DNA from: JAAAOH01 sp041686235 | GTDB taxonomy: Bacteria > Spirochaetota > Spirochaetia > DSM-27196 > PWMO01 | NCBI GenBank assembly: GCA_041686235.1 | Contig: JAWLED010000118.1 | Location: 1-6,656, forward strand | Reading direction: 5' to 3' | Length of the DNA stretch: 6,656 bases | Shown here: positions 1 through 6,600 of the stretch, piece after piece | How positions within the stretch are numbered: the first letter of the stretch is position 1 | Layout of the letters: every line of letters starts with the position of its first letter | Notes under the pieces: model-generated | What the model was told of the DNA's origin: nothing | The model's database searches: none | What the model saw: the letters and a program-made list of their open reading frames with translations, nothing else | Position numbers and translations under genes: made by a program

Positions 1-695
1 ATTACGATCGCCTCGCCGTCGGTCGGGCTATCATCGGCGATATAGGCACTGTTACCGGTAACCTGGATATCGCTTTCGCTTCGACCGGCCTCTTCAACGA
101 TGAGCTCTACCATGCGGTCACGGAAACCGCGGCCACGGCTCAGAAGCGATTCGCCCGAGGAGTCCTGATTCATTACGGCGATCTTCACGGGCTCGGATGC
201 GCTTGCATTCTCGATATCGTCTTGAATCTCGGCAAACATCTTCTCCGCGGCAAGACCGGCAGCTGCGTAGTTGTCGGTCGATGCGTTCGCTACGATTGAT
301 CCTTCCGGGGCCTCGGGTACACCGGAGTCGAAACCGACCACGGGGATATCGCTATCCCGAGCCTGTACCAGTTGGTCCCGAACTGCCTCGGTATCCAACG
401 CGGCAAGCGCGATGGCTTGAGGATTCTTGGCCAGCGCATTATTCAGCATCTGAACCTGATCCTGTACATCGCTTTCCGAAGCAGGACCTTCGAAGGTCAT
501 ATCCACGCCATATTCCTCTGCAGCCTCTTCAGAGCCGATTTTGACCTGCTGCCAAAAGTCGTGCTGGAAACCCTTGGAAATGACCGCGATATAGGCCTCT
601 TCCTCTCCTTGCCCGGATGAGAACGCGGGCATGGCGAATGCCACCAGCGCCACGAGCACCAAAAGAACCACAGTCGTCTTTCTTGACCTCTTCAT
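1..695 (-). CDS. Sugar ABC transporter periplasmic substrate-binding protein (ribose/LacI-type), 3' end missing
   Basis: This is the solute receptor of the transporter encoded just upstream. It captures a sugar in the periplasm and delivers it to the permease. The visible 231 codons begin with a classic signal peptide: a basic start MKRSRK, a hydrophobic stretch from about residue 9 to 25, and likely cleavage after AFS (24-26). There is no lipobox cysteine, so a soluble periplasmic protein is expected. The mature part matches the Peripla_BP_4/COG1879 fold: IAVISKGFQHDFWQQVK (36-52), the ALAKNPQAIALAALD strand-helix (87-101), and the VVGFDSGV hinge/ligand strand (119-126). Aromatics F43 and W48 and acids D101 and D123 sit where this family usually contacts sugar. 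The ATG at 695 has a strong GGGAGG ribosome site five bases upstream; an ATG at 699 is out of frame. The reading frame runs off the left edge, so roughly the last quarter to third is absent. It is the last operon gene seen and follows the permease after an 87-base gap. Ligand identity is unknown; the neighbouring enzymes suggest an aldose such as L-fucose, L-galactose or D-arabinose. Confidence 0.93.
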   Translation of the reverse strand, partial: MKRSRKTTVVLLVLVALVAFAMPAFSSGQGEEEAYIAVISKGFQHDFWQQVKIGSEEAAEEYGVDMTFEGPASESDVQDQVQMLNNALAKNPQAIALAALDTEAVRDQLVQARDSDIPVVGFDSGVPEAPEGSIVANASTDNYAAAGLAAEKMFAEIQDDIENASASEPVKIAVMNQDSSGESLLSRGRGFRDRMVELIVEEAGRSESDIQVTGNSAYIADDSPTDGEAIV

Positions 696-700
696 ACATA

Positions 701-706
701 CCTCCC
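701..706 (-). promoter_or_regulatory. Ribosome binding site of the binding-protein gene
   Basis: The minus strand reads GGGAGG followed by TATGT and then the ATG at 695. It is the strongest Shine-Dalgarno sequence in the operon and decides the start: the ATG at 699 is only one base away from it and out of frame. A strong site fits the usual need for excess binding protein over the membrane components. Confidence 0.8.
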
Positions 707-720
707 GTATGCTTTTTTTC

Positions 721-742
721 CCTGAAACCGATGTGTTCCAGG
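721..742 (-). other. Intra-operon RNA stem-loop between permease and binding-protein genes
   Basis: In the minus-strand transcript CCUGGAAC (742-735) can pair with GUUUCAGG (728-721) through eight base pairs, one a G-U wobble, around the six-base loop ACAUCG. It is followed by G and a run of seven A, not U, so it is not a canonical intrinsic terminator. It lies 15 bases before the strong ribosome site. Intercistronic hairpins next to binding-protein genes are known, for example in the E. coli maltose operon, to protect mRNA ends and raise binding-protein expression. That role here is an inference. Confidence 0.55.
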
Positions 743-782
743 TATAGTATTCTTCGTTTGTCCCAATCTTACGTAATCGCAC

Positions 783-2066
783 TTAGCTCTTTTCGTCCTG
801 CCCCTGTTGACGAAGTGCCTCCTCGAACTCCCGTTCCGCGGCACGCTCTTCCGCGCGAATTCGCTTCTCCTCTGCCTTTTCGTCGGCTTTCATTTTCGAG
901 TAATTGCGACGCATCTCTTGCTTGAGCGAACGGATCTCCCCGGTAATCTCTGAGACGCGTTCCGAATTACCGGCGTCCTTTGCCTCGCTCTTTTCTTTCT
1001 GGAGCTTCGCGATCTTCTCCAACATGGAGCCCTTGTACCGGTCGGATGGGCGTACGAGCTTGACCTCGGTCGCTTTCCGAGTTCGGTACATATCCAAAAG
1101 CACCGCACCGATGACCACGACACCGGTAAAGAACGTTTGATAATGTGCCTGAAGATTCATGGACGGCAGGCCGGTTCTCAGAACCGCCATGATGAAGACA
1201 CCGATCAGGGTGCCCCATACCGAGCCTGAACCGCCCCGCAATGATGTGCCGCCGATAACGGCGCCGGCGATGGCGAAGAGCTCGAACCCCTGGCCCTGAG
1301 CCGGCATCACAGTGGTATACGTGGCTGCAAAGCCGATGCCGCCAATGCCCGCGCAAAAGCCGGCAACTACGTAGGTCGACATCTCCCACCGTTTCACGTT
1401 GACCCCGGAGAGTCGCGCAGCTTCCTTGTTACTGCCGATCGCATAGATATAGCGACCCATCTTGGTCTTGGTGAGTATCAGATACGATATGATTACCACG
1501 GCCAGCAACACGAACGCCCCCGTGGGAATCATCTTTCGGTTCTCTGTAATGATTTTGAAGATATTCTTGAACCAGCCGTCCGGATTTACACGACTTGGGA
1601 AGGTTGCGCTACGCACATTCGATACGATGGATCCGGTGCCCATTGATATCATCATCGTGCCCAGCGTGACGATGAACGGCGGCATCTTGAGGCGAGAGAC
1701 CATAATACCGTTGAAGAAACCAAACCCCACCGCTATCACGATGATGAGCACCAGAGAGACCTCCATAGACCAGCCCCAGGTCTTGTAGGCGGTTCCCCCG
1801 ATGATGGCGGCGGCCATCATCACGCCTCCCACCGACAGGTCTATTCCTCCCGTTATGATGACGAACGTTACCCCTACGGAGAGAAAGCCGAGGTAATACG
1901 AAGCCTCTATGATGTTTACGAACGTCGAATAGGAAAAGAAGTTTCGCCCGAAGAAGCCAAAGAACAGATACAGGATCAGCAGTGCCGCCGGCGCCATGGC
2001 ATTCTGAATGATCTTTTCCATGGTCTTTTTCTGTTTCACGACCTTAGTGGTGTCGATATCAGACAT
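783..2066 (-). CDS. Sugar ABC transporter permease (RbsC/XylH class) with long C-terminal cytoplasmic tail
   Basis: Inner-membrane channel subunit of a CUT2 (ribose/xylose/galactose-type) importer, expected to work as a dimer with the adjacent ATPase and the binding protein. Residues 24 to about 326 form the multi-spanning BPD_transp_2 core. Recognisable family segments are GGIDLSVG (73-80), the cytoplasmic coupling loop GSNKEAARLSGVNV (211-224), and AGAVIGGTSLRGGSGSVWG (267-285). Hydrophobic helices are evident around 25-40, 58-72, 80-91, 103-123, 183-198, 231-249, 262-273, 284-297 and 311-326. The protein is 427 residues, whereas family members are usually about 310-340. The excess is a highly charged tail (about 330-427) rich in Lys, Glu, Arg and Ala with coiled-coil character. 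The ATG at 2066 overlaps the ATPase stop by eight bases (ATGTCTGA), and AGGAG lies nine bases upstream inside the ATPase gene, implying translational coupling. The stop is TAA at 785-783. Confidence 0.95.
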   Translation of the reverse strand: MSDIDTTKVVKQKKTMEKIIQNAMAPAALLILYLFFGFFGRNFFSYSTFVNIIEASYYLGFLSVGVTFVIITGGIDLSVGGVMMAAAIIGGTAYKTWGWSMEVSLVLIIVIAVGFGFFNGIMVSRLKMPPFIVTLGTMMISMGTGSIVSNVRSATFPSRVNPDGWFKNIFKIITENRKMIPTGAFVLLAVVIISYLILTKTKMGRYIYAIGSNKEAARLSGVNVKRWEMSTYVVAGFCAGIGGIGFAATYTTVMPAQGQGFELFAIAGAVIGGTSLRGGSGSVWGTLIGVFIMAVLRTGLPSMNLQAHYQTFFTGVVVIGAVLLDMYRTRKATEVKLVRPSDRYKGSMLEKIAKLQKEKSEAKDAGNSERVSEITGEIRSLKQEMRRNYSKMKADEKAEEKRIRAEERAAEREFEEALRQQGQDEKS

Positions 2067-3588
2067 CTTGCTCTACTCCTAGATTACTTTTGATGCGCAT
2101 GGTAGCGTATTTCATGATCTCTTCTTGACTTGCATCCGCAATATCGAGCTCGCCGGTAACGCGCCCTTCGCACATAACCATAATGCGATCGCTCATCCGC
2201 AGAATTTCCGGCAGCTCGGAGGAAATCATTATTATGGATCTTCCCTGCTCCGCGAGCTCGTTCATGAGTGTGTAGATCTCGCTCTTCGAACCGACATCGA
2301 TACCGCGAGTCGGCTCATCGAAAATCAGAATGTCGCTGTTTCTAATGAGCCACTTCGCAATGACGACTTTCTGCTGATTGCCTCCCGAAAGGTTTCGCAA
2401 CAACTGCTCCAACGACGGCGTTTTTATACTGAGCCGGTCGATGTAGTGTTCTGCCACCTTTTGTAGCTTACCGGAATCTATGAATGGGCCCTTCAAGAAA
2501 TGATCGTAACTCGCCATGGCCATGTTATCGGAGACGCCCAAATCGAGCGCCAAGCCGAACCGCTTTCGATCCTCGGAGAGATACCCGAGGCCGTGAGCAA
2601 CCGCATCCTGTGGGGATTCAATGCGAACCAACCGTCCGTTGATCTTGATCTGTCCGCTGTCAATGGGATCCGCCCCAAAGAGCGCCCGTGCGGTCTCCGT
2701 GCGGCCTGCACCAATAAGGCCCGCAAACCCGAGGATCTCGCCTCGTTTCAGCGTGAAACTGACGTCATTTACCAGGCTCCCCGACTTGAGGTTTTGCACC
2801 TCCAATACGACGTCGGCATCCTCTGAGACGGTGCTTTCAGACTTGGGCTCCTCATAAATCACGCGGCCAACCATCATATTTATGACGTCGGCTTTGCTAA
2901 CCTCGGACACTTTTGCCGTACCCGCATTCTCTCCGTCCCGGAGAACGGTAACCCGATCCGCGATTTGATCGATCTCGTCCAACCGATGCGATATGTGGAT
3001 CATGGCTACGCCCCGAGAGGTGAGATCGCGCATGATGGTAAAGAGCTCTTTGATCTCAGAGTCGGTCAGCGCGGCAGTGGGCTCGTCGAGGATTAGCACT
3101 CGAAGATTGTGCGATACTACTTTGGCGATTTCCACCATTTGTTGACGGCTGACGGTGAGGTTGCCCAACCGCTCGGTGGGATCGATATTCATATTGAGCC
3201 GGGCAAAGAGCTCGGCTGCTTGCCGGTTTTGTTCCTTGTCCTTGAGAAAGAGTCCGCCTCGACCGGTGAACTCCCTCCCAATAAAGACATTCTGGGCAAC
3301 GGTCAGCTCGTCCATCATATTGAGCTCTTGATGGATTATGCCGATTCCCAGGTTCAGTGCCTGTTCGGGATTCCTGGCGTTGAATAGTTTGCCGTAATAA
3401 TGAATCTCTCCGGCGTCTTTGGGGGCAATGCCGGTTAGCACTTTCATTAGAGTAGACTTTCCGGCGCCGTTTTCACCGACCAGGGCGTGTATTTCACCGG
3501 GGTATAGGTCGAAGTTTACACCTTTCAACGCGTGAACCCCGGTGTAGCTCTTTTCGATATCTCTCATGGAAAGAATTGGCTCGCTCAA
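2059..3588 (-). CDS. Sugar ABC transporter ATP-binding protein, two fused nucleotide-binding domains (RbsA/MglA/XylG class)
   Basis: ATPase that powers the CUT2 sugar importer from the cytoplasmic face. At 509 residues it has the usual length. Domain 1 carries Walker A GENGAGKST (38-46), Q-loop Q87, the degenerate signature LTVSRQQ (144-150) normal for this class, Walker B VLILDE (164-169) and switch histidine H201. Domain 2 has the characteristic altered Walker A GLIGAGRTE (290-298, Arg for Lys), SEDRK (338-342), a canonical LSGGNQQK signature (400-407) and Walker B LIFDE (421-425). Its H-loop histidine is replaced (MISSELPEI). These asymmetries are typical of RbsA/MglA proteins and not damage: domain 1 supplies the intact Walker A and the switch histidine, and domain 2 supplies the intact signature. 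The start is a TTG at 3588, chosen because GGAGG lies ten bases upstream and because family members have a few residues before the first strand. The in-frame ATG at 3567 lacks a ribosome site. The gene begins five bases after the dehydrogenase stop and overlaps the permease start. Confidence 0.96.
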   Translation of the reverse strand: MSEPILSMRDIEKSYTGVHALKGVNFDLYPGEIHALVGENGAGKSTLMKVLTGIAPKDAGEIHYYGKLFNARNPEQALNLGIGIIHQELNMMDELTVAQNVFIGREFTGRGGLFLKDKEQNRQAAELFARLNMNIDPTERLGNLTVSRQQMVEIAKVVSHNLRVLILDEPTAALTDSEIKELFTIMRDLTSRGVAMIHISHRLDEIDQIADRVTVLRDGENAGTAKVSEVSKADVINMMVGRVIYEEPKSESTVSEDADVVLEVQNLKSGSLVNDVSFTLKRGEILGFAGLIGAGRTETARALFGADPIDSGQIKINGRLVRIESPQDAVAHGLGYLSEDRKRFGLALDLGVSDNMAMASYDHFLKGPFIDSGKLQKVAEHYIDRLSIKTPSLEQLLRNLSGGNQQKVVIAKWLIRNSDILIFDEPTRGIDVGSKSEIYTLMNELAEQGRSIIMISSELPEILRMSDRIMVMCEGRVTGELDIADASQEEIMKYATMRIKSNLGVEQDV

Positions 3589-3593
3589 CCTAC

Positions 3594-4610
3594 CTACACC
3601 TCCAAGACGATTTTGGTCACTCTATTCGGGTCGCCGGCCCAGTAGCGGAAGGCCTCCGAGGCTTCATCCAGTTGGTAACGCCGGGTAATGATCTCTTCAA
3701 CCGGAATCTCCCCGCGCCCAAGTGCCGCGATTACGGCTCGAAAGTCTTCGTCGGCGGCATTACGGGAACCGCGGATGTCGAGCTCCTTGGCCACGAAGTA
3801 CTTAGTGGTAAACGCAACGTCCTCCTTTGCATAGCCGATAAAAACGACCCGGCCGGTGAACGCGACGAAGTCGATAGCCTGACGATAGGTGACCGGAGAA
3901 CCGATCGCTTCGACGACTACCGAAGCGCCTTCTCCGTCGGTAAGCTCCGCTATCCCTGAATGCGGGTCTGCGTTACGCGCATTTATCACTGCATCCGCAC
4001 CGAGCGTTTGCGCCACCTTCAACTTACGATCGTCTAAGTCTATCACGATTACGCGCGCCCGTCGTGCTACCGCTCCCGCTACCGCTCCCAGACCGATCAT
4101 CCCGGCACCCAACACGACTACGCTGTCCGTCTCGCTTATGCCCCCGCGCGCGGCAGCGTGAAAGCCGACGCTCATTGGCTCCACGCAAGCTGCAGCGTCG
4201 ACATCGAGCCCCGGCAACGGATAGAGTCTGTTTGCTTTGATAGCAAGTTGCTCAGTGGCAGCGCCGTCGCGCTGATTCCCCAACGTCTGATTGAACTGAC
4301 ACGCATAGCTGCGGCCGTTTCGGCACGCCGGACAGTGGCCACAATTGCTGTAGGGGTTAACGGCAACGACCGTACCCGGATCGTAGCTACGCCCATCTAC
4401 GACACACGGCTCGCGCAGCACTGCTCCAATTTCATGCCCGATGATGCGCGGGTACTCGATATTCGGGTTTTCACCGGTATAAGCACGCAAGTCGGTTCCA
4501 CAGAGGCCGACCCGCTTAACGTCGACCACCGTCTCTTCGCCCGTCGGCGCCGGATTGGGAATCTCGCTCGTCTCAACGTGCCCCGGTTCGGTGATCCTAC
4601 AGGCCTTCAC
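3594..4610 (-). CDS. Zinc-dependent medium-chain alcohol dehydrogenase, LgoD (L-galactonate dehydrogenase)-like
   Basis: NAD(P)-dependent cytosolic oxidoreductase of the MDR/zinc ADH superfamily, 338 residues, complete. Catalytic zinc ligands are C37 (GLCGTD), H59-E60 (GHE) and E144. The structural zinc site is C90-x2-C93-x2-C96-x7-C104. The Rossmann motif is GAGMIG (168-173), and D191 at the end of the second strand favours NAD over NADP. From memory it resembles E. coli LgoD/YjjN, notably in the YPRIIGHE segment and in GSRNAADEDF (281-290), where LgoD has a near-identical GSRNA..EDF stretch. A role oxidising an aldonate to a keto-aldonate fits its place after a lactonase, but polyol or 2-keto-3-deoxy-aldonate dehydrogenase activity cannot be excluded. 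The start is a GTG at 4610 that overlaps the upstream TGA as GTGA, with GGAG ten bases upstream. The stop TAG lies five bases before the ATPase start, and the end of this gene supplies the ATPase ribosome site. Confidence 0.9.
   Translation of the reverse strand: MKACRITEPGHVETSEIPNPAPTGEETVVDVKRVGLCGTDLRAYTGENPNIEYPRIIGHEIGAVLREPCVVDGRSYDPGTVVAVNPYSNCGHCPACRNGRSYACQFNQTLGNQRDGAATEQLAIKANRLYPLPGLDVDAAACVEPMSVGFHAAARGGISETDSVVVLGAGMIGLGAVAGAVARRARVIVIDLDDRKLKVAQTLGADAVINARNADPHSGIAELTDGEGASVVVEAIGSPVTYRQAIDFVAFTGRVVFIGYAKEDVAFTTKYFVAKELDIRGSRNAADEDFRAVIAALGRGEIPVEEIITRRYQLDEASEAFRYWAGDPNRVTKIVLEV
3599..3603 (-). promoter_or_regulatory. Ribosome binding site of the ATPase gene
   Basis: GGAGG on the minus strand, inside the last codons of the dehydrogenase gene, lies ten bases before the TTG at 3588. 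It supports the TTG start over the in-frame ATG at 3567. Its position inside the preceding gene ties ATPase translation to dehydrogenase translation. Confidence 0.6.
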
Positions 4611-5458
4611 GATGCAGACACTCCATACACCGCTTCTGCGGTACCCCCGAATAGCGCGTCCCGCTCGCTCTCGGTCAGCGACATAGTATACTCGTTCACG
4701 GTTTCAAACCACCGCTGATAGCTCCCGCCAGTGAGGCAAACGGGCCAATCGCTGCCAAACATCAGCCGTTTCGGCCCGAACGTCTCAAAAATGTGGTCCA
4801 GATACGGCCGAAGACTCTCGATATCCCAGGCGGTTCTGTCCGCTTCCGTTATCAAGCCCGAAACCTTGCAGAAAACATTCTCTCGTCCGGCCAGCTCCTG
4901 AAGCTTTGTACGCCACGGCTCGATCACACCGTCTCTGATTCGCGGCTTTGCCGCGTGGTCCAGTACAAAGCGCTGGTTTGGATGGCGATCTACAAACTCG
5001 ATGGCCTGAGGGAGCTGGTTTTCTACCACCAAAATGTCGTACACAAGGCCGAATGTCTCGAGCACCGATACCCCTCGGTTAAATGACGCATCGAGTATAA
5101 AGTGAGGGTCCGGTTCGTCCTGTACGACGTGCCGAGCTCCGACAAGGGTCGCTCTGTCGACGGCTGCGCGTCGTTTGGATATCTCCTCTTCTACCGACGG
5201 CGAGCGCAGCGGAAGCCACCCCACGACCGCCGCCACGCGATTTGCGTTTTCGGCTATTTCGAGCAAGAAGTCGGTCTCTGCGAGCGTCTGCCGTGCCTGA
5301 ACGGCCACGGTGGCGCCCACGTCTACGGAAGACAGTTCCGTCTCGAGATCGTCGACGGTAAAATCGCGACGGATACTGCCCATATCCGAGCCAATCCACC
5401 CATATTCGCGGTCGTTGTATTTCCACAGATGATGGTGCGCGTCTACCACCCGCTTCAT
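4607..5458 (-). CDS. Amidohydrolase-superfamily sugar lactonase (COG3618, L-fucono/L-rhamnono-lactonase type)
   Basis: Predicted cytosolic hydrolase of 283 residues that opens an aldonolactone to the aldonate. Family hallmarks in order are DAHHHLW (6-12, with the H8/H10 metal-site pair near the N-terminus), W21, the RHVVQDEPDP block (109-118) typical of COG3618 lactonases, VLDHAAKP (165-172, with H168), KVSGL (198-202), FGSDWPV (234-240, with the C-terminal catalytic Asp D237) and the closing FGGTAEAVYG. An upstream in-frame ATG at 5512 would add 18 unrelated residues and overlap the preceding gene deeply. The ATG at 5458 places the DxHHHLW strand at the very N-terminus as in homologues, has GGAG eight bases before the ATG and forms an ATGA overlap with the preceding stop. 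It lies between a C1 sugar dehydrogenase and a zinc dehydrogenase, which fits the second step of an oxidative sugar pathway. Family members act on L-fucono-1,5-lactone, L-rhamnono-lactone and related lactones; which one applies here is not resolvable by eye. Confidence 0.9.
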   Translation of the reverse strand: MKRVVDAHHHLWKYNDREYGWIGSDMGSIRRDFTVDDLETELSSVDVGATVAVQARQTLAETDFLLEIAENANRVAAVVGWLPLRSPSVEEEISKRRAAVDRATLVGARHVVQDEPDPHFILDASFNRGVSVLETFGLVYDILVVENQLPQAIEFVDRHPNQRFVLDHAAKPRIRDGVIEPWRTKLQELAGRENVFCKVSGLITEADRTAWDIESLRPYLDHIFETFGPKRLMFGSDWPVCLTGGSYQRWFETVNEYTMSLTESERDALFGGTAEAVYGVSAS

Positions 5459-6498
5459 CCTAGTTGCTCCGGTGTAACCGATATGATGCGGTCTTGCACT
5501 AAGCGATCCCAAAACGCTTTCGGCGCGCGAGCCTCTACAGTACGCGCATTCTTGGCTACCCGCTCGGGTCGTGTCGTATTCATTGCCACCGCCGATACGC
5601 CCCGCGGCGCGCGGCCAAACTCCACGCAGGCCTCCGCCGGATCGACGTCGAACGCCCTACAGATCGCGTGAAACTGCTCTCGCCACCTAAAGAGCTCGGG
5701 ATCGGTATCCGTGGATACCGCCCGATAGTCGAAGTAGGAACCGCCGACGAGAAACCCCGAATTGAAAACCGCAGAATTGATGACGAAGATGCCCGCACGA
5801 TCCAGCTCATCAACGAACGAAAGCAACTCCGGTGAGTGGCGGTAAACCGTTAAGCTTCCTGCAAGCATAACCCAATCGAGGTCCACACTGTCTGTAAGCT
5901 CACGAATGATTTTCCAATCTTTGGAGCCAACCCCGATAGCGTCCGCTTTGCCGTCCCGCTTTAGTTCTTCGAGGGCACGGTATGCGTCGCGCAACTGCTT
6001 CCCTCTTTCCGTGCGTGCCCGGCGATCCTCTGCGGCGGCAAGGTACTCGTCCGGGTCGTGTACGGAGAGAAGCGAAGCACTGAATCCGTTTCCGAGAAGC
6101 TCGTTGCCTTCCTCCCAGCACGAGAGGATACCGTCATAGCTGATAGTCTGCACGGCGTCGTGGGAAAGATCCTTCCAGACTCCGGGCTCGAACTGAGGCT
6201 CCTCGCCGTGTAGGGGAACGCGTTTCCACCCGAGCTTATTGCTGATGACCGTATCTTGTGGGGAGACCGATAACGCCTCTAAGCCCTTGCCGATTTCCTC
6301 GAGCGCAAGGCCGGCTCCGTACTTACCGGCGGTGTCGATGCAAACCGGTGACTCTACCGCACGGAGCCACTCCGCGACGATGCTGCGCTTTGTCGCCGGC
6401 GGCGGCACCTCATACAGATTTCCAAGGGCGCTCGAACCAAAGATGAGTGGCGGGACCTCTACGCCGGTATCTCGGATTTGCTTCTTCTCTCTAAGCAT
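5455..6498 (-). CDS. Aldo/keto reductase, D-threo-aldose (L-fucose/L-galactose) 1-dehydrogenase type
   Basis: Predicted cytosolic NAD(P)-dependent dehydrogenase that oxidises an aldose at C1 to the aldonolactone. The AKR catalytic tetrad is complete: D55 and Y60 in IDTAGKYG, K88 in ISNKLGW, and H147 in LLSVHDPDEY. AIGVGSKDW (186-194) and the FNSGFL segment (244-249) are typical of the L-fucose dehydrogenase/L-galactose dehydrogenase/D-threo-aldose dehydrogenase branch rather than of general AKRs. Length from the ATG at 6498 is 347 residues, close to family size. An in-frame GTG at 6519 would add seven residues, but its only ribosome-like sequence (AAAAAGGG) directly abuts the codon. The ATG at 6498 fits the homologous N-terminus better, although AAGGGG is then about 20 bases away. 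The start is therefore uncertain. First gene of the operon; its TGA overlaps the lactonase ATG as ATGA. Substrate could be L-fucose, L-galactose, D-arabinose or L-xylose, which share the recognised configuration. Confidence 0.88.
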   Translation of the reverse strand: MLREKKQIRDTGVEVPPLIFGSSALGNLYEVPPPATKRSIVAEWLRAVESPVCIDTAGKYGAGLALEEIGKGLEALSVSPQDTVISNKLGWKRVPLHGEEPQFEPGVWKDLSHDAVQTISYDGILSCWEEGNELLGNGFSASLLSVHDPDEYLAAAEDRRARTERGKQLRDAYRALEELKRDGKADAIGVGSKDWKIIRELTDSVDLDWVMLAGSLTVYRHSPELLSFVDELDRAGIFVINSAVFNSGFLVGGSYFDYRAVSTDTDPELFRWREQFHAICRAFDVDPAEACVEFGRAPRGVSAVAMNTTRPERVAKNARTVEARAPKAFWDRLVQDRIISVTPEQLG

Positions 6499-6510
6499 CG
6501 TGTATTTAGT

Positions 6511-6539
6511 ATTGTGCACCCCTTTTTGCGCGGCCGCAA
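6511..6539 (-). promoter_or_regulatory. Weak candidate promoter of the sugar operon
   Basis: On the minus strand TTGCGG (6539-6534) is followed after 17 bases by CACAAT (6516-6511), three and four matches to the sigma-70 boxes. Transcription would begin near 6504, only about six bases before the ATG at 6498, which would exclude the GTG at 6519. The match is poor, so an activator may be needed, or the real promoter may lie elsewhere in the gap. Confidence 0.3.
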
Positions 6540-6574
6540 TGCGCGATTTGCGGGTGATTTATCTCAAATTGCGC
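6522..6574 (+). repeat. Three phased direct repeats with core TTGCG, candidate regulator half-sites
   Basis: The elements CTTTTTGCGC (6522-6531), CGATTTGCGG (6544-6553) and CAAATTGCGC (6565-6574) share the pattern CNNNTTGCGS. They are spaced 22 and 21 bases, so the same face of the helix is presented each time. The core also occurs inverted at 6535-6539 and 6572-6576, the latter making the perfect palindrome TTGCGCAA (6569-6576). AraC-family regulators commonly bind direct half-sites about 21 bases apart. The cores are short, so chance cannot be excluded. Confidence 0.45.
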
Positions 6575-6591
6575 AAGCAGTCTTCAATATC

Positions 6592-6600
6592 TGGTATACT
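6592..6600 (+). promoter_or_regulatory. Candidate extended -10 promoter of the divergent gene
   Basis: TGGTATACT has the extended -10 TG motif and a TATACT box with five of six consensus matches. No good -35 box lies at 16-18 bases, although TTGCGC occurs 20 bases upstream. The predicted transcript would start near 6607, leaving only about six untranslated bases before the ATG at 6613. Confidence 0.45.

Noticed and set aside
51..62. Perfect 12-base palindrome GTTACCGGTAAC
   Set aside because: It encodes Val-Thr-Gly-Asn inside the binding protein; an isolated palindrome in coding sequence is expected by chance at this scale.
711..742. Possible intrinsic terminator at the intra-operon hairpin
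   Set aside because: In the minus-strand RNA the stem is followed by A residues, not U; on the plus strand the T-run precedes the stem. Neither direction gives a terminator.
197..925. Several plus-strand open frames over the binding protein and permease tail
   Set aside because: They are Arg/Ser/Pro-rich shadows of the minus-strand genes with no convincing ribosome sites or domains.
3021..3058. Nested inverted repeat in the ATPase gene: TGAGATC/GATCTCA flanking the palindrome AAAGAGCTCTTT (3040-3051)
   Set aside because: It lies in a normal stretch of conserved ATPase coding sequence (after Walker B). The codons explain it and nothing suggests a regulatory role.
2059..3588. Degenerate first signature motif and altered second Walker A and H-loop of the ATPase, as possible signs of decay
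   Set aside because: These are standard asymmetries of RbsA/MglA-class fused ATPases, where one composite site is non-consensus.
4158..4718. 186-codon open frame on the plus strand
   Set aside because: It is antisense to the zinc dehydrogenase and lactonase genes, has low-complexity composition, no recognisable domain, and the opposite strand encodes clear conserved motifs.
5102..5671. 189-codon open frame on the plus strand
   Set aside because: It spans the antisense of the lactonase/reductase junction. Its translation resembles no family I know, and both opposing genes are well supported by catalytic motifs.
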